A stretch of 49,779 bases of DNA, from the IMG/VR virus record IMGVR_UViG_3300027965_000188, positions 1 to 49,779 of that record; one strand, 5' to 3'. The position numbers and the translations under genes were made by a program. This document shows positions 46,053 through 49,779 of the stretch, piece after piece. The first letter of the stretch is position 1. Each line of letters starts with the position of its first letter. This DNA is from a virus. The notes under the pieces are model-generated. The model was not told where the DNA came from and did no database searches. It was given only the letters and a program-made list of their open reading frames with translations.

Positions 46053-46092
46053 TTGAAAAAGAGCCTGCGGAGTCACGTCGGACCCCGCAGGT
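46053..46092 (-). terminator. Rho-independent terminator upstream of the GroES-like gene
   Basis: Minus strand: CCTGCGG and CCGCAGG arms with an inner GTC/GAC pair, followed by CTCTTTTTC. It would end or attenuate transcription from the coat and 46110 genes before the groES-like gene. Confidence 0.65.
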
Positions 46093-46109
46093 CACTAGGA
46101 GGGAAGTGG

Positions 46110-46862
46110 TTAATAACTCGGGTAAAACTTCGTGCCGTCCCAAACTTCAAGGAGCGCTTTCGACACGACACCCGTGGTCGCGATGGCGATGTTGCCCGAA
46201 GTCCCGGTCGACCAGAGGCCGTCCGGAATAAGAATCAGCGTGCCACCCTTGGGAAATCCTGAGGGCACGGTGATGGTGTTGATGGTCGTGGTGCCGGTTA
46301 CGTGCACCACCGGAGTCGTGGGCGCGATGGTCGCCGCCGACGCGATAGCCGTACCGACCTGAGGAGCGGTATTGAAATACGTCCAGGCGAACCATTGGCC
46401 GTTCGATCCGCAGTTCCAGACGTTGCCGGTTGTGTAAACCACGCGCGGCAATACTGGAACAGCGCTAGCGGTGCAGGCGCCGAACGGATCGATGTTATAG
46501 AACTGGCTCGGCGTTCCGACCCAGACCGTGGCGCCGGAGTTGTGCGCCATAACCGGGGTGCCGGAGTAGCCGCGCTCCACCGTGATCGTGGTTCCCGATA
46601 CGGCGTTTACGCGCATCAGTTCTTTGTCCACGAACAGAACGGTGAGGTTCGGCCCGCCGGTCGGAGAACCCACGCCGCCCTGAGGCGTCGAAACGCTGGG
46701 GGCGGTGATGCCGGTGGCGCTGGCAACAAACACGGTGGTGTTGAAGCCGCGCTGCGACAACGGCACGGCGGTCGAAAGCGTGGTGGAGGTCATGGCGGCT
46801 TGCCCGAAGAGCGAAGCCGCAGCGAGAGAGAGACCCGCAATGAGTTTCAGGATGTGTTTCAT
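46110..46862 (-). CDS. Virion-operon beta protein with signal peptide
   Basis: Predicted 250 residues. Signal peptide MKHILKLIAGLSLAAASLFGQA, then beta-rich Thr/Val/Gly sequence (LTVLFVDKELMRVNAVSGTT, ITVERGYSGTPVMAHNSG) as in head-fibre or decoration proteins, with a C-terminal domain ending LEVWDGTKFYPSY. A Sec signal beside the coat gene is unexpected. A head fibre or decoration is the likeliest role. Confidence 0.65.
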   Translation of the reverse strand: MKHILKLIAGLSLAAASLFGQAAMTSTTLSTAVPLSQRGFNTTVFVASATGITAPSVSTPQGGVGSPTGGPNLTVLFVDKELMRVNAVSGTTITVERGYSGTPVMAHNSGATVWVGTPSQFYNIDPFGACTASAVPVLPRVVYTTGNVWNCGSNGQWFAWTYFNTAPQVGTAIASAATIAPTTPVVHVTGTTTINTITVPSGFPKGGTLILIPDGLWSTGTSGNIAIATTGVVSKALLEVWDGTKFYPSY

Positions 46863-46898
46863 GGGTGTTGGTGTCCTTTGCTTGATTTCGGGCCCGGG

Positions 46899-48536
46899 TT
46901 AGCCGGCGATCCGGCACGCGAATTCCGGCCGGAGAGTCTTCCATCCGCCGAATGCTTCTAAGCGCGTGTAGCGCCGGTTGGTGCGCATGTCGAAGCCGCG
47001 CGTCAGGCGCATGCTGATCCCGACCTTGGGATTAGAGATGCGCTCGGACCAGTCGAGCCCGCCCGGCAGTTCAAGGTTGACGATGGCGAGCGCAAAGGCA
47101 TCGCGGTGGAAAGCGAGCGCCTGGGGCGAGGAAACGCCCGAGATGTTCGCCAGGTTGGCAGCCGCGGTGTTGTAAACAAAGATGGCCGCGTTATTGGCGG
47201 GCGATTGCGTCACGGTCTGGAAGGGGCTGGTGACGTCGATGTTGATGTCGGGCGAGATCGGAATCGTCAGGTTGCCAGATCCATCCGAGGCGGGGCAGTT
47301 GGGTCCCACCACGAACGTCCGGAGCTGCCCGGTGTCCCGATAGGAGATCGGGTTGACGGAGTTGACGCCCGCGACCTTGATGATGTCGCCGGTATTCAGA
47401 ACCTGGGTTGAGGCGGTCCAGCCGCTGGTGATCAGCGAAGAACCGGTCTGGTTCGCGCCGTTAACCACGGGCGTTCCGCCGGCGAGGCCAACGGTAGCGC
47501 GCGAGACGTTCTGATCCATCGACCACTTGAAGCCCAGCGCCTGGCCCATGGTTCCCGAAAGATACTGCTCGGAGATGGTCTTGGGCGGGTTGAAGAGCGT
47601 TGCACCGAATTCGATGGCGGCCGCTTCCATCTCTGGAGAAACCACCAAGGCCCGGAGACTGCCGTAGGGGGCGCCGGAATTGGACAGCGTGACACCGGCA
47701 GCGGTGTAAGCGGTGCGGGTGGTGGGAGTGACGCCGGGCGTCACGTTCAATTGCGCCAGGTTATAGACGTCGGCGTACAGATCGAGGCCTTCGCCGTCGA
47801 TCATGTTCGCGATTCTCTGCACGGCCGGCTCGATGTAGCGCTCTCCGAACCGGTCGATGGTTAGCGTGAGGTCTTGATCTGAGATGTCCAGATCACAGCC
47901 CCACAGGCGGTTGATGGTTACCGGCACGACGGTTTCCCGGATGTCTTCCAGTTGAATGCCGTCGCCGATTCGTCCGCGGAAGCGGACTGGCATGCGGGCG
48001 TTTACGGTGTCGTTTTCGTTGGCAGCGGCCTCGCTAGGGCCGTGTGCGTCCGCTCATTGGGCTGAGCCAGACTTGCTCCCCTTTCGAGGAGGACCAGACT
48101 ATGTCACGATCCGAAGCCTAGGAGGCTTGGGACCCGAAGCGCTTCGAGCTGCTTAGCTCTACTCCCGTTGCGGGATAGTCGTTACACGTTTCTCTTTGGT
48201 GAACCTCGGCCAGGGTTTTAGCCGCCGCACCTTCGTTCATCACTGAGACTTCGCTCGGCGTCGCCATGGCCCAGACACAGAGTTGCATTAACAGCATCGC
48301 CGTTGCACCACCGATGCTGTTACTCTTCCGGGCTGTAGGATTCACCGAATTCACTTCGTTTTTCTCCGCAGGATCTCTCCTGCGTGGGGCTACACTGTTA
48401 ACCCGATTTTGTCGCCAGGAACTGCGAACCTATCATCGAACTCCCTATTAACTTGCTTGGCGAAGACCAGGTTGTTCTCCCACCGCATCAACGATTCTTG
48501 AAGAATCGCGACCGGGTTGAGTAATTCATTTGCCAT
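46899..48536 (-). CDS. Major capsid (P22-type coat) protein, split by a group I intron
   Basis: Join of exon 1 (48401-48536) and exon 2 (46899-48010); ATG 48536 preceded by AAAGGA. Exon 1 gives 45 codons plus one base, starting MANELLNPVAILQESLMRWE and ending VPGDKIG. Exon 2 completes a Tyr codon and continues TVNARMPVRFRGRIGDG, the conserved beginning of P22-type coat proteins. Total 415 residues, the usual length. Later landmarks (VPVTINRLWGCDLDISDQDL, TLTIDRFGERYIEPAVQ) confirm the family. Unspliced, the mRNA would stop three codons into the intron. The capsid protein should self-assemble on the scaffold encoded upstream. Confidence 0.92.
48011..48400 (-). ncRNA. Group I self-splicing intron (td-like, IA type), no endonuclease
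   Basis: 390 nt, numbered from 48400. P1: exon GGGU pairs with GCCC (11-14), with the U.G pair at the 5' splice site. P2: CGCAGGA/TCCTGCG with GAGA loop (17-34). P5/P6-type 11-bp stem at 79-89/102-112. P7: GACTAT (221-226) with ATAGTC (299-304), and the block AACGACTATCCCG...GGGAGTAG is like the T4 td core. P7.1 CCCG/CGGG, P7.2 GAGCT/AGCTC, P8 AAGCCT/AGGCTT, P9 with GAAA loop (310-325). The intron ends in G (390). P10: GUGU (6-9) pairs with the first four exon-2 bases, ACAC. No endonuclease motif occurs in any frame. Confidence 0.95.
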
Positions 48537-48639
48537 GGTTAGTCCTTTACGTCGTCACGACGTTAAGTTGAAATGCGGGATGAAGAAGGAGGAGCGGCCG
48601 AGTCTGTCATCCCGACGGTCTCGGCTCGCTTCGAGGTGC

Positions 48640-49779
48640 TTAGCCGCGGCGCCGCGCGCTCTCTACCTGTCTGCGGTATTCATCCGGGTCGAGCGATCGC
48701 AACTTTTCAGGCGGAAGTTCCGTCACGCGAGTTGCGGCCACTGCGGCCCTGCTTCCTACAGGAGTGGGCGGGGGGGCGGCGGGCGTTACAACCTCTTTTT
48801 TGGCCGGCTTAGGATCTTCGGGCTTCGCTTGCTCTACCTCATCGATCTCCTCGTCTTCAGGCTCCGGAGGGTCCTGAGGGGCGAGTTGATCTTCGAGTTT
48901 TCCGAGCTCTTTGAAGGCCCGCGCTATAGCTTTTTCGGTCTCTAGCCGGGTTGCATTCTCAGACAATGTGGTCGCCGAGGCGATGCGGTGCGCAACATCC
49001 GGGTTTTGGCCCAGATAAAACAGCACATCCCCACCGCGCTCTAAGCGGGGTAAAACGTACCCCATCACATTGCTAAAAACAATCTTGTCATGCGTCTTTT
49101 CGAGTAGTTTCTCGAACTCTGGATTCTTGGCGCGCTGCGAGGCGAGCTCGGCCGCCCAACGCTCCTGAATGAGTTTGTCGTCGGCGGAAGGCTCGGGCTT
49201 GGCCTCGGTTTTTGGCTCTGCCTTTTTTTCTTCGGCGGCTTTGGCCTTGGCCTGTGCACGCTTTTCTTTTTCCTTGGTGATGCGCTGGTGCTCGCGCACA
49301 TCGTAGCGCCAGTCCGCCAGGTCCTCAATGTACTGAGGATCGTATTGGCCGAGCGGGTATTTCTGCTCGTCTTCGAAGTTCGGTTTTGGACCGGGCGCTT
49401 GGGGAGCCGGATCTTCGTCCGTCTCGACCGCGGCTTCCTTTGCAGGAGCTGCAGTCTTCGTTTCGGCCGGCGTCTTCATCTCGGAGATGGTCCGCTCCTG
49501 ATCGGCCAGCTTTTGGTTCAGCTCGCGAATCTGCTGGCGCAGGGCCTTGAAGGTGTTCTTCTTGGGTTTGGCCGGCGCGGGGGTCTGCTCGGTTGCGGCG
49601 GTCTCTTCGGCGTGCTCGGAGGCCGGCTTGGTTTCTGCTGGCTGTTCCGTTTCTTGTGCGTTTTGTAGGGGTCCGTCGGTCAGGACCTGGGTTTCGGTGA
49701 CCGTATGGCCGGAGCTCTCGAGAACCTTTTGGATCTCTTCGGGCGTTTGCGTCATCGACGCAATGCTCAACTCGTCCAT
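48640..49779 (-). CDS. Scaffold-like protein (may be partial at the window edge)
   Basis: 379 residues from an ATG at the very last bases; a longer frame could begin beyond the window. Very acidic/basic, low-complexity and helical (KNTFKALRQQIRELNQKLADQE; AEEKKAEPKTEAKPEPSADD), with a C-terminal end RSLDPDEYRRQVESARRRG. Position directly before the coat gene and charged helical character match P22-type scaffolding proteins, whose C-terminal helix binds the coat. The 48537-48639 gap holds a stem (GCCGAG/CTCGGC) but no gene. Confidence 0.75.
   Translation of the reverse strand: MDELSIASMTQTPEEIQKVLESSGHTVTETQVLTDGPLQNAQETEQPAETKPASEHAEETAATEQTPAPAKPKKNTFKALRQQIRELNQKLADQERTISEMKTPAETKTAAPAKEAAVETDEDPAPQAPGPKPNFEDEQKYPLGQYDPQYIEDLADWRYDVREHQRITKEKEKRAQAKAKAAEEKKAEPKTEAKPEPSADDKLIQERWAAELASQRAKNPEFEKLLEKTHDKIVFSNVMGYVLPRLERGGDVLFYLGQNPDVAHRIASATTLSENATRLETEKAIARAFKELGKLEDQLAPQDPPEPEDEEIDEVEQAKPEDPKPAKKEVVTPAAPPPTPVGSRAAVAATRVTELPPEKLRSLDPDEYRRQVESARRRG

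Noticed and set aside
48118-48354. 78-codon frame inside the group I intron
   Set aside because: It starts at a GTG, has no endonuclease motif, and its sequence is explained by base-paired intron stems; kept as structural RNA.
1-49779. Integrated prophage with attachment sites
   Set aside because: No integrase, flanking bacterial genes or att-like direct repeats can be seen; free phage and prophage cannot be separated.

Overview
The window looks like part of the genome of a tailed, podovirus-type phage (or prophage) with a P22-like virion. On the minus strand, transcribed from the right edge leftwards, it reads: scaffold-like protein, P22-type coat protein, head and neck proteins including two P22-gp4-like proteins, a large beta-helix tailspike/fibre, a P22-gp10-like DNA-stabilisation protein, three ejection-type proteins, a second set of fibre-like proteins, and a lysis-associated region. 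Portal and terminase are not seen and would be expected beyond the right edge. No integrase is visible. Base composition is moderately GC-rich. A PEP-CTERM-type protein and many 'Ala-Gln' type signal peptides suggest, but do not prove, a soil Acidobacteria-like (Bryobacterales/Solibacter-like) host.

Layout. 1-5930 (minus): early, metabolism-type operon of small proteins, with an HNH nuclease, a PD-(D/E)XK (RecB/Cas4-like) nuclease, a LuxR-type HTH regulator, tiny membrane proteins and a possible OB-like protein. It is driven by a leftward promoter at 5998-6027 whose whole spacer is a palindrome. 6072-10027 (mostly plus): small proteins, an RtcB-type RNA ligase and a lipoprotein. 10085-14123 (mixed): M15 endolysin, outer-membrane-barrel-like protein, lysis-neighbourhood proteins and a tRNA-Asn with the unusual anticodon ATT. 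14204-14833 (plus): the PEP-CTERM-type protein. 14784-26109 (minus): translationally coupled, very large fibre-like genes, nearly all with Sec signal peptides. 26322-29432: small regulators and zinc ribbons around a divergent control region. 29465-49779 (minus): the virion module.

The outstanding feature is a 390-nt group I intron (48011-48400) that interrupts the major capsid gene after codon 45. The conserved core resembles the phage T4 td intron, the P1 splice-site U.G pair and the P10 pairing are both visible, and splicing restores a 415-residue P22-type coat protein. It contains no recognisable homing endonuclease.

The second unexplained layer is in the intercistronic spacers. At least four families of short structured repeats recur there: a ~60-nt element just upstream of start codons, hairpins with a conserved seven-base loop but different (covarying) stems, two larger stem families, and a 46-nt element that sits inside the loop of three different hairpins. 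A third pattern is a probable leaderless promoter (TATACT, seven bases, start codon) in front of several small genes, including those for a repeated Gly-Gly-motif protein family.
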